Position numbers and translations under genes: made by a program
Origin: Telmatospirillum siberiense
GTDB taxonomy: Bacteria > Pseudomonadota > Alphaproteobacteria > Rhodospirillales > Magnetospirillaceae
Direction: 5' to 3'
Assembly (NCBI RefSeq): GCF_002845745.1
Contig: NZ_PIUM01000001.1
Location: 248,001 to 312,000 of the forward strand
Length of the DNA stretch: 64,000 bases
Notes under the pieces: generated by a model
Told to the model about the DNA's origin: nothing
Database searches by the model: none
Seen by the model: the letters and a program-made list of their open reading frames with translations, nothing else
Shown: positions 28,313-36,365 of the stretch, piece by piece
How positions within the stretch are numbered: the first letter of the stretch is position 1
How the letters are laid out: the number at the start of each line of letters is the position of its first letter

Positions 28313-28355
28313 TATTGACCAATTGAAGGATTATTTTCCGGTAACTTGGTCAATA
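28313..28355. promoter_or_regulatory. Inverted repeat upstream of the pilin gene
   Basis: TATTGACCAA (28313-28322) and TTGGTCAATA (28346-28355) form a perfect 10-bp inverted repeat with a 23-base spacer in an AT-rich gap of 217 bases before the pilin gene. It could be an operator for a dimeric regulator or the hairpin of a weak terminator for the preceding genes. Confidence 0.4.
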
Positions 28356-28498
28356 TGAATGTCGGCATAAGGACGTTATTGATGTTTTTCATTGATTTTA
28401 AGAGGTTTTGTAGGAAAGAGTTGCGAAGCTCCTCTTGGTCACTATACTAAATATATAGTTCAACGTGGGGGTGTGGGTGTCCCCGGAAGGAGAGGGTG

Positions 28499-29311
28499 AT
28501 GACGGAGGTTGCGCCATCTGGGGGATTTCTGTCGAGGGCGGGCGATTGCCGGAATGGTCAGCATGGCTTTACCCTGATCGAAATGTCGATCGTCCTGGTG
28601 ATCATCGGCTTGATTATCGGCGGCATCATCAAGGGGCAGGAGGTCGTCAACAGCGCGCGCGTGAAAATGCAGGTCGCGCAGATCGACGCCGTCCGGGGAG
28701 CCGTTTATACCTTCCAGGACCGATATGGTTACTATCCCGGCGACCTTACGGGGCGCACCACCTTCGGCTTCACGGCGCTTACCGCGGCCACCGATGGCAA
28801 TCAGGACGGCATGATCGGAGCCTTCCAGGCGGCGGCGCCTGCCTATCTGGCCGATAATGCCAATGATACGGGCAACGAATCGCAGATCGTTTGGCTGGAT
28901 CTGGCTGCGGCGGACCTGCTTTCGGGCATCGTGGTAAGCAGCGGCAATGTATTTACGTCGACAAGCGCGACATATGCGGGAAAAATCGGCGGAACGTTCC
29001 TGACCATCGGAAGTTACAATATGGCGGCGAACGGCGGTCCCGCCGTGAGGGCCCCGATCCTGCGTATTCAAGGAAATGCGCCGGCTGCGGCTGTCCCCAC
29101 GGTGGGCCTCAAGGAGGCCGATGCTTCCGGCATGGATGCGAAGTATGATGATGGCAATCCCGGAACGGGGACGATTCTCGTCAATACGGCGACCTACGGT
29201 ACTTGCACGAATCCCGCTCCGACGACGGCCGATCCTGGGGTCGGTCGATATGTCGTCTCGGGCGTAAATCCTAACTCGGTATCTTGCGTGGAAAATTTCA
29301 TTCTTCAATAA
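28499..29311 (+). CDS. Type IV prepilin (pilin candidate)
   Basis: A 270-residue prepilin. The leader ends in RNGQHG and cleavage is expected before FTLIEMSIVLVIIGLI, with the conserved Glu at +5. The remaining domain has the MSHA/type II pseudopilin look: an alpha helix into RVKMQVAQIDAVRGAVYTFQDRYGYYPGD, then a beta-rich C-terminal domain with two cysteines that could form the usual disulfide loop (TYGTCTN and SVSCVEN). The ATG at 28499 follows GGAAGGAGAGG; a GTG just before it at 28496 is less likely. It is followed by a repeat element and then the assembly ATPase gene. It is the best candidate for the main pilus subunit. Confidence 0.9.
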   Translation: MTEVAPSGGFLSRAGDCRNGQHGFTLIEMSIVLVIIGLIIGGIIKGQEVVNSARVKMQVAQIDAVRGAVYTFQDRYGYYPGDLTGRTTFGFTALTAATDGNQDGMIGAFQAAAPAYLADNANDTGNESQIVWLDLAAADLLSGIVVSSGNVFTSTSATYAGKIGGTFLTIGSYNMAANGGPAVRAPILRIQGNAPAAAVPTVGLKEADASGMDAKYDDGNPGTGTILVNTATYGTCTNPAPTTADPGVGRYVVSGVNPNSVSCVENFILQ

Positions 29312-29374
29312 ATATTGGGGCCTGCCGCCGCTTGTCCGTAGAGATCGATTTTTCGGCACTGACTTTAAAGAAAA

Positions 29375-29550
29375 AACCCCTCGCCCGCGTTGCGGGAGAG
29401 GGGACGAGCGAAGCGAGTGGGGTGAGGGGACTTACGCGCGGGAGCGCGGAAAAAGTGTGCAGGAACGGACAAGTCTTTATGCCGCGCCGACGCGCGACCC
29501 CCTCACCCGGCCGCTAAGGCGGCCACCCTCTCCCGCAAGGGGCGAGGGTT
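29375..29550. repeat. Palindromic MITE-like repeat, copy 2
   Basis: This 176-base stretch is nearly identical to 5843-6018, including ACGAGCGAAGCGAGT, GGACTTACGCGCGGGAGCGC and the right arm ending GGGGCGAGGGTT. Its ends are inverted repeats of each other (AACCCCTCGCCC versus GGGCGAGGGTT). It lies between the pilin and the assembly ATPase gene, within what would otherwise be one transcript, and could fold into a long hairpin that changes expression of the downstream genes. Confidence 0.75.
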
Positions 29551-29626
29551 TATCCGAGCGCCGATGGGTAGGGACGCCGGTTATCCAAGGTGGGCAATTG
29601 GGCATGGCCGGGAAGGGAGCGAGACG

Positions 29627-31417
29627 GTGGGGGGCTTCGAATTTTCCGATCAGGTCGGGCGGACGCCGGCGAAGTCCGAAGATTCCATTGCCCCCCCTCC
29701 GGATGCGCAATCGCCTTCTCGGAACGAGGACGGAAGAGCCGGGGCCCGCATCGGCGATCATCTGGTCGAGATGGGGCTGATTTCCAAGGATCAGCTGCAA
29801 GTCGCCCTTTACGAGCAGAAGCGGACCAGCAAGCTTTTGGGGACGTTGCTGGTCGATCTGGGCTTTATTACCGAATCGGCGCTCTCGGCGGTGCTGGCCT
29901 CCAGTTCCGGTTACGAGAAGTTCGATTTGCAGGGCACGGTGGTCGAGCCCGACGTGCTGAAGCGGATTCCCAAGGAAGTGGCGCTGCGCTACCGGGTGCT
30001 GCCGGTCGGCTTGGAGGGTAAGTCGCTGCGCCTGGCCATGGCCGACATCTATGACGTCCTGGCCCTCGATCAGACCCGCAAATACGCCCCTCCTGGCTGC
30101 GAGATCATTCCGCTGGTCAGTTCGGAGGCCGAGATCCTGCAGGCCATCGACCAGTTCTACGGCTACGAATTTTCCATCGACGGCATCCTGCGGGAACTTG
30201 AAACCGGCAAGCACGACATCTCGGCGTCCGCCCTGGCCGGCGAGGGCTATGTCCATCCCCTGGTGCGGCTGGTCAACGCCATCGTACTGGATGCGGTGAA
30301 AAGCGCCGCCTCGGACATTCATCTGGAACCGGAGGGCGCCTTCGTCCGCCTGCGTTACCGTATCGACGGGGTGATGCAGCAGATCCGCACCTTCCACAAG
30401 GATCATTGGCCGGCCATCTCGCATCGCATCAAGATCGTCTCCGGCATGAACATCGCCGACAAGCTGAACCCGCAGGACGGTCGTTTCGGCTTCGCCATGG
30501 GCAGCCGCAAGATCGATTTCCGCGTCTCCTGCCTGCCGACCGTGCATGGCGAGAACATCGTCATCCGGATCCTCGACAAATCGCGCGCCGTCATGTCCAT
30601 CGACGGCCTGGGCCTTTCCGACAACAATTTCCGGCTGCTGCAAAAGCTGATCAAACGGCCGGAAGGCATCATCATCGTCACCGGTCCCACCGGTTCGGGC
30701 AAGACGACCACGCTTTACGCCGTGCTCAACCAGATCAATTCCCTCGAACGCAACATCATGACGCTGGAAGACCCGGTGGAGTACGAGGTCCAATTGATGC
30801 GCCAGGGCCAGGTCAGGGACGGCACGGCGATGAATTTTGCCGACGGCGTGCGGGCCATCCTGCGCCAGGACCCGGACGTCATCTTCATCGGCGAGGTGCG
30901 CGACCAGGCGACCGCCGCCATGGCGCTCAGGGCGTCGATGACCGGCCATCAGGTTTATACGACGCTGCATACCAACGACGCGGCGGGGGCCATCCCCCGC
31001 CTGCATGATCTTGGCCTCAGCCACGGCCTGCTGGCTGGCAATATCATCGCCATCATGGCGCAACGGCTGGTCAGGACGCTGTGCCCCCATTGCATGGCGA
31101 AGCGTCCGGCGACGGCGGAGGAATGCGGAATTCTCGGCGTCGATCCGGAAAAGGCGCCGCTGCTCGGCGAGGCCAGGGGGTGTCCCGAATGCCGCCACAC
31201 CGGTTACAAGGGGCGGCTCGCCGTGCATGAACTGCTGCCGGTCAACCGGGTGCTCGACGAGATGATCCTGTCCGGCGCCTCCCTGGTCCAGGTCAGGGAG
31301 GCGGCGCGGAAGTTCGGCTATGTGCCGATCGCCGAGGATGGTTTCCTGAAGGTCCTTCAGGGGGCGATTACCTTGGACAGCCTTTCCCGCGCGGTCGACA
31401 TCACCGATCGGTTGTAA
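29627..31417 (+). CDS. Pilus assembly ATPase, PilB/MshE/GspE type
   Basis: A 596-residue secretion ATPase that powers pilus extension. An N-terminal MshEN/T2SSE_N domain (IGDHLVEMGLISKDQL) is followed by the ATPase core with Walker A GPTGSGKTTT, the Asp box, Walker B (QDPDVIFIGEVRD) and the His box (TTLHTNDAAGAI). A zinc-binding tetracysteine follows (CPHC then CPEC), typical of PilB/GspE. The start at GTG 29627 is preferred because AAGGGAGCG lies before it; an upstream ATG at 29564 falls in the repeat-derived sequence. The gene is followed 12 bases later by the platform-protein gene. Confidence 0.93.
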   Translation: MGGFEFSDQVGRTPAKSEDSIAPPPDAQSPSRNEDGRAGARIGDHLVEMGLISKDQLQVALYEQKRTSKLLGTLLVDLGFITESALSAVLASSSGYEKFDLQGTVVEPDVLKRIPKEVALRYRVLPVGLEGKSLRLAMADIYDVLALDQTRKYAPPGCEIIPLVSSEAEILQAIDQFYGYEFSIDGILRELETGKHDISASALAGEGYVHPLVRLVNAIVLDAVKSAASDIHLEPEGAFVRLRYRIDGVMQQIRTFHKDHWPAISHRIKIVSGMNIADKLNPQDGRFGFAMGSRKIDFRVSCLPTVHGENIVIRILDKSRAVMSIDGLGLSDNNFRLLQKLIKRPEGIIIVTGPTGSGKTTTLYAVLNQINSLERNIMTLEDPVEYEVQLMRQGQVRDGTAMNFADGVRAILRQDPDVIFIGEVRDQATAAMALRASMTGHQVYTTLHTNDAAGAIPRLHDLGLSHGLLAGNIIAIMAQRLVRTLCPHCMAKRPATAEECGILGVDPEKAPLLGEARGCPECRHTGYKGRLAVHELLPVNRVLDEMILSGASLVQVREAARKFGYVPIAEDGFLKVLQGAITLDSLSRAVDITDRL

Positions 31418-31429
31418 GGGCGCGCGCCG

Positions 31430-32635
31430 ATGCCTCTTTACCATTATCGGGCGCTGAATCAGACCGGGCGGCGGGTTTCCGGTCAGTTGAACGCCAACAA
31501 TGAGGCCGATCTTTATCAGCGACTGAAGCAGATCAATCTCGAGTTGCTCACCGTCTCCGCCGATAAAGGGCGGAACCGCCTGGCCCTGTTTGGCGGAAGG
31601 GTCAAAAATCGCGAGCTGATCCAGATGTGCCTCCATCTGCAGCAACTGTCGGCCGCCGGTGTCAGCCTGATGGAGGCGCTGGCCGATGTGCGCGATGCGA
31701 CCGATCATCGGCGGCTGCGGGATTTGCTGGCCGAGGTCTTCGAGGATGTCTCCTCCGGCCAATCCCTGTCCGAGGCGTTCGGCAGGCATCCGCGAGTGTT
31801 CAGCACGGTCTTCCAATCCCTGGTGGCCGCCGGCGAGGAAAGCGGCAATCTGACCGAATCCTTCACGCAATTGATCGCGCATTTGAAATGGTCCGAGAAC
31901 CTGAACGCCAAGATCGGCAGGGCGACCCGCTATCCGATGATCATGCTGGCTGTCATGGCGGCCCTGTTCATGTTCATGATGCTGTTCGTGGTGCCGCAGG
32001 TGGTGTCGTTTCTGATGGCCAACGGACAGGAACTTCCAATCATCACCATGGCGTTGATCGCCACCTCCGATTTCGTCCAGGGCTATTGGTGGGCGATCAC
32101 CGGGCTGCCCGTGGGCGGTTATTTTCTGTTCAAGCTCTGGGCACGCCTCTCGGAGAGCTTTGCTTACAAAATCGATTTTTACATTTTACGGGTCCCGCTC
32201 CTCGGCGAATTGAGGCGTAAACTTTCCTTGTCGCGTTTCGCGCATTTCTTCGCCACCATGTTCCAAAGCGGCGTGCCGATCCTCACCTGCCTCGACACCG
32301 CCGGCCGGGTGACCGGCAACCGGTGTCTGGCCAGGTCCCTGGCTTTGGTGCGTGTCGGCGTCGAGGACGGCAACCCGTTGTCGGTTGGATTGCGCAATAC
32401 CGGCGAGTTCCCGAGTCTGGTGATCCGCCTGGTGAAGATCGGCGAAGACAGCGGTAACCTGGGGGAGACGCTGAACAATGTGACCGATTTCTACGATCGT
32501 GATGTCGAGCGGAGCGTCGACGCCCTGGTCAGCATGATCGAGCCGGCATTGACGCTGTTCGCCGGGGCGATGATGGCGTGGATCGTGCTGGCGGTATTGG
32601 GGCCCATTTACGACAGCCTGAGCAGGATGGGGTGA
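31430..32635 (+). CDS. Inner-membrane platform protein, PilC/MshG/GspF type
   Basis: A 401-residue polytopic protein with two T2SSF domains (about 65-190 and 265-390), each followed by hydrophobic helices. It sits in the inner membrane and couples the assembly ATPase to the pilin pool. The typical MPLYHYRALNQTGRRVSGQL-like opening and the signatures GVSLMEALADV and GEDSGNLGETLNNV are visible. The gene lies between the assembly ATPase and the PilM/N-like gene, in the usual order for MSHA-type loci. Confidence 0.93.
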   Translation: MPLYHYRALNQTGRRVSGQLNANNEADLYQRLKQINLELLTVSADKGRNRLALFGGRVKNRELIQMCLHLQQLSAAGVSLMEALADVRDATDHRRLRDLLAEVFEDVSSGQSLSEAFGRHPRVFSTVFQSLVAAGEESGNLTESFTQLIAHLKWSENLNAKIGRATRYPMIMLAVMAALFMFMMLFVVPQVVSFLMANGQELPIITMALIATSDFVQGYWWAITGLPVGGYFLFKLWARLSESFAYKIDFYILRVPLLGELRRKLSLSRFAHFFATMFQSGVPILTCLDTAGRVTGNRCLARSLALVRVGVEDGNPLSVGLRNTGEFPSLVIRLVKIGEDSGNLGETLNNVTDFYDRDVERSVDALVSMIEPALTLFAGAMMAWIVLAVLGPIYDSLSRMG

Positions 32636-32643
32636 TTTTTTCG

Positions 32644-34371
32644 ATGTTGGAGCCGTCCCGTTGGATGTCCCTGTTTCGTCCCGCCGCTTCCATCCGGAAA
32701 TGGTTGGCGCGCGGTGCCGGCGTCATCACGGGTGGCCGTGTGGCGGCGGCGGTTCGCCCCTTGGGAAGACTGTTGAGGGCTTGGGGCCTGCTTTCGTCGG
32801 CGGGCCGGTTCGTCCTGATTTTCGGCGATGGCGGGGGCAGTCTGGTTCGGTTTCAGGGGCGCCGGGTGGTCGATGCCCTGTTTGTCGCGGTCGACGCGGA
32901 AGACGGCCTGGAGACGTTTCGTCGATATCTGGGGGACGATCCCACGGCGCCATTGATGGTTTCCGTCGATGTCCTGGAACAGATGTACCGCGAGGAACAA
33001 TTGCCCCGCGTCGGCCGCTTCGATCGTCTGACCATCGTCAAGCGGCGTCTGGATGTCGCCTTTCCTCACGACACCCTGAAGGCCGCGGTATCCTTGAACC
33101 GCGCCAAGGACGGGCAGGAGACGGTGTTGTTCGCCGCCCTGCCGGTTACCGGGACGATCGGCAAATGGATCGGCTTTCTCGAAAGCCTGTCCAATCCGGT
33201 GACCGGCTTCTGTCTGTTGCCGCTGGAATCGGAAGCCGTGGCCGCCCGTCTTTGCCCGTCTTCCGGCGACGAAGGCCAGACCGTCTGGCACGCTTTGGTC
33301 ACGCAGCAGGCGACCAGCGGTTTCCGTCAGATCTTTTCGTCGGGGGCCAATCTGGTGCTCACCCGTTTGACCGCGTCTCCGCCCGGCGACCTGAGCGCGG
33401 AAGCCGCCGCGATGCTGATCGAACGGGAGCTTCGCTCCTCGATCAGCTATATCAAGCGTCTCGGCTATGCGGAAACCGATCGGCTCAATCTCGTCGTTCT
33501 GGCCAATCACGACATCTGCGCCGCGGTGACCCGGCGCGACCTGCCGGTGAGCGAGGTGATGGCGCTGACCCCGAAACAGGCGGGGCAGCGGTTGGGGTAT
33601 GGCGAGGTCGGGCCGGAAGATGGTCCTTACGCCGATATCCTGCACGCCCAGGTCCTGGCATCGAAGCGCCGTCCCCGCATCCTCCTGCCGACCGAAAGGT
33701 TGCGCGAGAGGCTGGTGTTCGAGCAGTTGTACAAGGCTGGTTTCGCCACGGCCTCGCTTCTGGCGCTGCTTTCCATTTTTTATGTGGGTTCGCTGGCCTT
33801 CGATGCCCTCGACGCGATGTCCACGGCCGAGGCGCTGCAAAATTCCATGGCCCTGGAAACGCAAGGGCTCAACCAGCTTCGGCAGAGGACGCGGAATTAC
33901 GAGGTCTCCATCGACGATTTGCAGAAGGTCGAACAGGCGCTAACCGCCTTCGACAAGGCCCAGATCAATCCGAACGAGGTCTTGCGGTCGGTCGCTTTGG
34001 CCCTGGATCCGGCGACGCAGGTGCAAAAGATCCTCTTCACCGCTCCCGATCCCCCGTTCCTTCCCCGTCCCGCCGGGGCACCGGCCGGGGCGGCGAGGGG
34101 GGCGCAAAAAGATGCCGCGGTGAGCTACGAGATCCAACTGACCATTCGGTTGCCGGCGATGGAGGCGGGGCAGACCGATCAGGTGACGCGATGGGCCAGG
34201 GATATCAAGGACCGGCTGACGAGAAGCCTGCCGGGGCATGACGTCTCCCTGCTGAAATTGCCGTCCGCGACCTCGCGCGCCCAGGTTCTGGAGGGAACGG
34301 CGGGGGCCAGCCCCGTCGTCAAGCCGACCGGTCCGGCCGTTGCCGATTATCTGATCCGCAAGAGGCTGTGA
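32644..34371 (+). CDS. PilM/PilN-like (GspL-like) fused assembly protein
   Basis: A 575-residue bitopic protein. The first 365 residues are cytosolic and, by position in the operon, should be an actin-like PilM/GspL-N domain, but I see no clear ATP-binding motifs of that fold, so it is strongly diverged. One membrane helix follows at about residues 369-388 (ATASLLALLSIFYVGSLAF), then a coiled coil (about 400-435) and a periplasmic ferredoxin-like part, as in PilN. This matches a PilM-PilN fusion or a GspL analogue. It starts eight bases after the platform-protein gene and its last codons overlap the PilO-like gene. Confidence 0.65.
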   Translation: MLEPSRWMSLFRPAASIRKWLARGAGVITGGRVAAAVRPLGRLLRAWGLLSSAGRFVLIFGDGGGSLVRFQGRRVVDALFVAVDAEDGLETFRRYLGDDPTAPLMVSVDVLEQMYREEQLPRVGRFDRLTIVKRRLDVAFPHDTLKAAVSLNRAKDGQETVLFAALPVTGTIGKWIGFLESLSNPVTGFCLLPLESEAVAARLCPSSGDEGQTVWHALVTQQATSGFRQIFSSGANLVLTRLTASPPGDLSAEAAAMLIERELRSSISYIKRLGYAETDRLNLVVLANHDICAAVTRRDLPVSEVMALTPKQAGQRLGYGEVGPEDGPYADILHAQVLASKRRPRILLPTERLRERLVFEQLYKAGFATASLLALLSIFYVGSLAFDALDAMSTAEALQNSMALETQGLNQLRQRTRNYEVSIDDLQKVEQALTAFDKAQINPNEVLRSVALALDPATQVQKILFTAPDPPFLPRPAGAPAGAARGAQKDAAVSYEIQLTIRLPAMEAGQTDQVTRWARDIKDRLTRSLPGHDVSLLKLPSATSRAQVLEGTAGASPVVKPTGPAVADYLIRKRL

Positions 34372-35015
34372 TGAGCGCCGAGTTGCGTCTGGACATGACA
34401 CGGCTGAAGGCGCTGCCCCGCCGGCTGAAAATCGTCCTGGCGGTCATCTTGACCGAGGTGATCGTCATCCTCGGCGCCTATGCGGTCGAAACCGTGGTGG
34501 ACGAGCAAGAGTCCAGGGTTGCCCAATTGCGCGCGCAATTGGCGCAGGCAAGGCGGCAAAGCGCCGAGTTGCGGCGTCAGATCGACCAATATCCCGAGTT
34601 GCGGCGGCGTTATGCTGCGGCCGGGGACAAGGGGGTTCTCGACAATCCGAATGCCGTCAAGCTGATCGCCGACGCCCAGGACATGGCCGGCCGCCATTCC
34701 CTGGCCAATCTGCACTATAAGGTCGAGCCTCAGGCGGTGGCGGGACCGGCCCAGGAGAAATATCGGATCGGATCGACACAGGTCAGCTTCGAAAGCGGAG
34801 CCCTGCTGGATGCCGATGCCATGGATTTTTGGGACGAGGTCCTGCAATCCCTGCCATCCCATTATCATGTGGTCGAAGCCGGTTTGGAGAGAACCGCCGA
34901 TATCGATGCCGATCTGTTGAACAACCTTCGCGCCGGACGTTCCGTCTCGGCGGTTCGCGTCCGTCTTTCCTTCCAATGGCTGACTTTGCGGACGCCGGCG
35001 CAGGAGGGGCCATGA
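34371..35015 (+). CDS. PilO-like periplasmic assembly protein
   Basis: A 214-residue bitopic protein. It has a short cytosolic end, one membrane helix (about residues 20-40; KIVLAVILTEVIVILGAY), a coiled coil (about 45-80; QESRVAQLRAQLAQARRQS) and a periplasmic domain. This is the layout of PilO/GspM, which pairs with PilN/GspL. Assignment is by architecture and position, since sequence conservation in this family is very low. It overlaps both neighbours by a few bases, which indicates translational coupling. The start may be the first or second codon (34371 or 34374). Confidence 0.65.
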   Translation: MSAELRLDMTRLKALPRRLKIVLAVILTEVIVILGAYAVETVVDEQESRVAQLRAQLAQARRQSAELRRQIDQYPELRRRYAAAGDKGVLDNPNAVKLIADAQDMAGRHSLANLHYKVEPQAVAGPAQEKYRIGSTQVSFESGALLDADAMDFWDEVLQSLPSHYHVVEAGLERTADIDADLLNNLRAGRSVSAVRVRLSFQWLTLRTPAQEGP

Positions 35016-35485
35016 CGACGAAGCGTTCCGCCCTTTGCCGGGCTCTGTTGGCGGCCGCCGTTTCCGTGGCGGCGCCGGGCCCCGCCCATGCCCAGCAATC
35101 GCCGCCGCCCGGCGAACCGGGGGCGGGGGGGCGGACGCTGCTTTTCAGCGCCGAGGAAGCGGCTGCCATCCGCCGCGCCCTCGCCGGTCAATCCGAGGGG
35201 GGCGCCTCGGCGGACATGGAAAAGGCCGTCTCCGCCGGGAAGGGCGGAGCGGCGAATATTTTCGTGTCGGCATTGGTGGACCTGGGAAATGGCCAATGGA
35301 CCGTTTGGGCGAACGGCTACCGGATCAGTCCCGATCATCAGCCGCCGGGATTTCGCGTGATTTCGGTCAAGGAAAACGATGTGGAGATCGTGACCCTGGG
35401 CGACGAGCCCGCGCGGTTCCATTTACGTCCCTTTCAGACCTGGCGGGCGGCGCGTCACGACATCGTGGAGGGTATCGTTCCGTGA
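35012..35485 (+). CDS. PilP/MshK-like small exported protein
   Basis: A 157-residue exported protein. A signal peptide (ALLAAAVSVAAPGPAHAQQ) is followed by a low-complexity region and a small beta-rich domain (about 85-150; NIFVSALVDLGNGQWTVW). PilP- and GspC-type proteins link the inner-membrane PilNO complex to the secretin through such a domain; this gene sits where PilP or MshK would be expected. It overlaps the PilO-like gene by ATGA and the ABC ATPase gene by GTGA. Sequence alone would not identify it. Confidence 0.6.
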   Translation: MTTKRSALCRALLAAAVSVAAPGPAHAQQSPPPGEPGAGGRTLLFSAEEAAAIRRALAGQSEGGASADMEKAVSAGKGGAANIFVSALVDLGNGQWTVWANGYRISPDHQPPGFRVISVKENDVEIVTLGDEPARFHLRPFQTWRAARHDIVEGIVP

Positions 35486-36207
35486 GCGTTCCACCGCTTA
35501 AAATCGCCGATCTGGCGGCCGGATATGGAAAACGCACGGTGATCCGGGATATCGCCTTTACCGTCGAGCCGGGAGAGGTCTTCGGTCTGATCGGTCTGAA
35601 CGGGGTCGGGAAGACCACACTGATCAAGGCGTTGCTGGGGCTTAGCCGGGCCAGCGGAACGGCGGATATTTTCGGATTGCCCGCCGGCCCGCCGAAGGGA
35701 CGCCGGTTGCTCGCCTATCTGCCCGAGAAATTTCAACCCTCGCCCCTTCTGAGGGGGTGGGAGTTTCTATCCCTCACGCTCGGCTATTACGGCAAGGTTC
35801 TGGACCGGAACGCGGCGACGCGGTTGTGCGAGGGGCTGGATCTGGATCCGGCGGCACTGGGTCGGCAGGGACGGACCTATTCGAAGGGAATGGGACAGAA
35901 GCTGGGGTTGCTCGGGACCTTGTTGACCGGTCTTCCCCTGCTGATTCTGGACGAACCGATGAGTGGTCTCGATCCCCGCGCCAGGATCATGCTGAAGGAC
36001 CGCTTGAAGGAATACAGCGTCGACGGAAACGCGATTTTCTTTTCGTCGCATATTTTGGCCGACATCGAGGAAATGTGCGACCGGATCGCCGTGATGTGCG
36101 ACGGGCGTCTGATCTATGTCGGGCCGCCGGGAGATCTGATGGCGCGTCATGGAGGGCAGAATCTCGAACGCGCCTTCCTGGCGGCGATCGACGCCGTTGC
36201 GCGGTGA
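35482..36207 (+). CDS. ABC transporter ATPase at the end of the pilus operon
   Basis: A 241-residue ABC ATPase with all key motifs: Walker A GLNGVGKTT (about residues 39-47), signature YSKGMGQKL, Walker B LLILDEPMSGLD and the switch His in FFSSHIL. The type is that of ABC-2 exporters (CcmA/NosF-like), fitting the permease at 26815-27582. The GTG start overlaps the PilP-like stop (GTGA), so the gene is translationally coupled to the pilus genes. It is the last gene of the plus-strand run and is followed by perfect hairpins. Role in pilus function is inferred. Confidence 0.88.
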   Translation: MSVPPLKIADLAAGYGKRTVIRDIAFTVEPGEVFGLIGLNGVGKTTLIKALLGLSRASGTADIFGLPAGPPKGRRLLAYLPEKFQPSPLLRGWEFLSLTLGYYGKVLDRNAATRLCEGLDLDPAALGRQGRTYSKGMGQKLGLLGTLLTGLPLLILDEPMSGLDPRARIMLKDRLKEYSVDGNAIFFSSHILADIEEMCDRIAVMCDGRLIYVGPPGDLMARHGGQNLERAFLAAIDAVAR

Positions 36208-36218
36208 TGCGGATTAAA

Positions 36219-36253
36219 CCAAGTCTCGATGAGTGCCGCTCATCGAGACTTGG
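36219..36253 (+). terminator. Perfect 15-bp hairpin after the ABC ATPase gene
   Basis: CCAAGTCTCGATGAG (36219-36233) and CTCATCGAGACTTGG (36239-36253) pair perfectly around a five-base loop, 11 bases after the ATPase stop. No T-run follows. It most likely marks the end of the plus-strand pilus operon. Confidence 0.6.
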
Positions 36254-36333
36254 TCTGGCCCATTGAGGGCCCGCGCCATCATTGGCGCGTAGCCCAGGGT
36301 TTCGGAGAAACCCGCCCGGCGATTGAGGGCAGA

Positions 36334-36353
36334 GGTGATCGGGGCCGATCACC
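36334..36353. terminator. Second perfect hairpin between convergent genes
   Basis: GGTGATCGG (36334-36342) pairs with CCGATCACC (36345-36353) across a two-base loop, 12 bases beyond the stop of the pilT-like gene on the minus strand. It probably serves that transcript. Confidence 0.5.
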
Positions 36354-36365
36354 GAGAAGTGGAAA

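Noticed and set aside
29477-31882. Minus-strand open frame of about 800 codons opposite the pilus assembly ATPase
   Set aside because: The plus strand encodes an evident PilB-type ATPase with Walker motifs; the minus frame also runs through the non-coding repeat.
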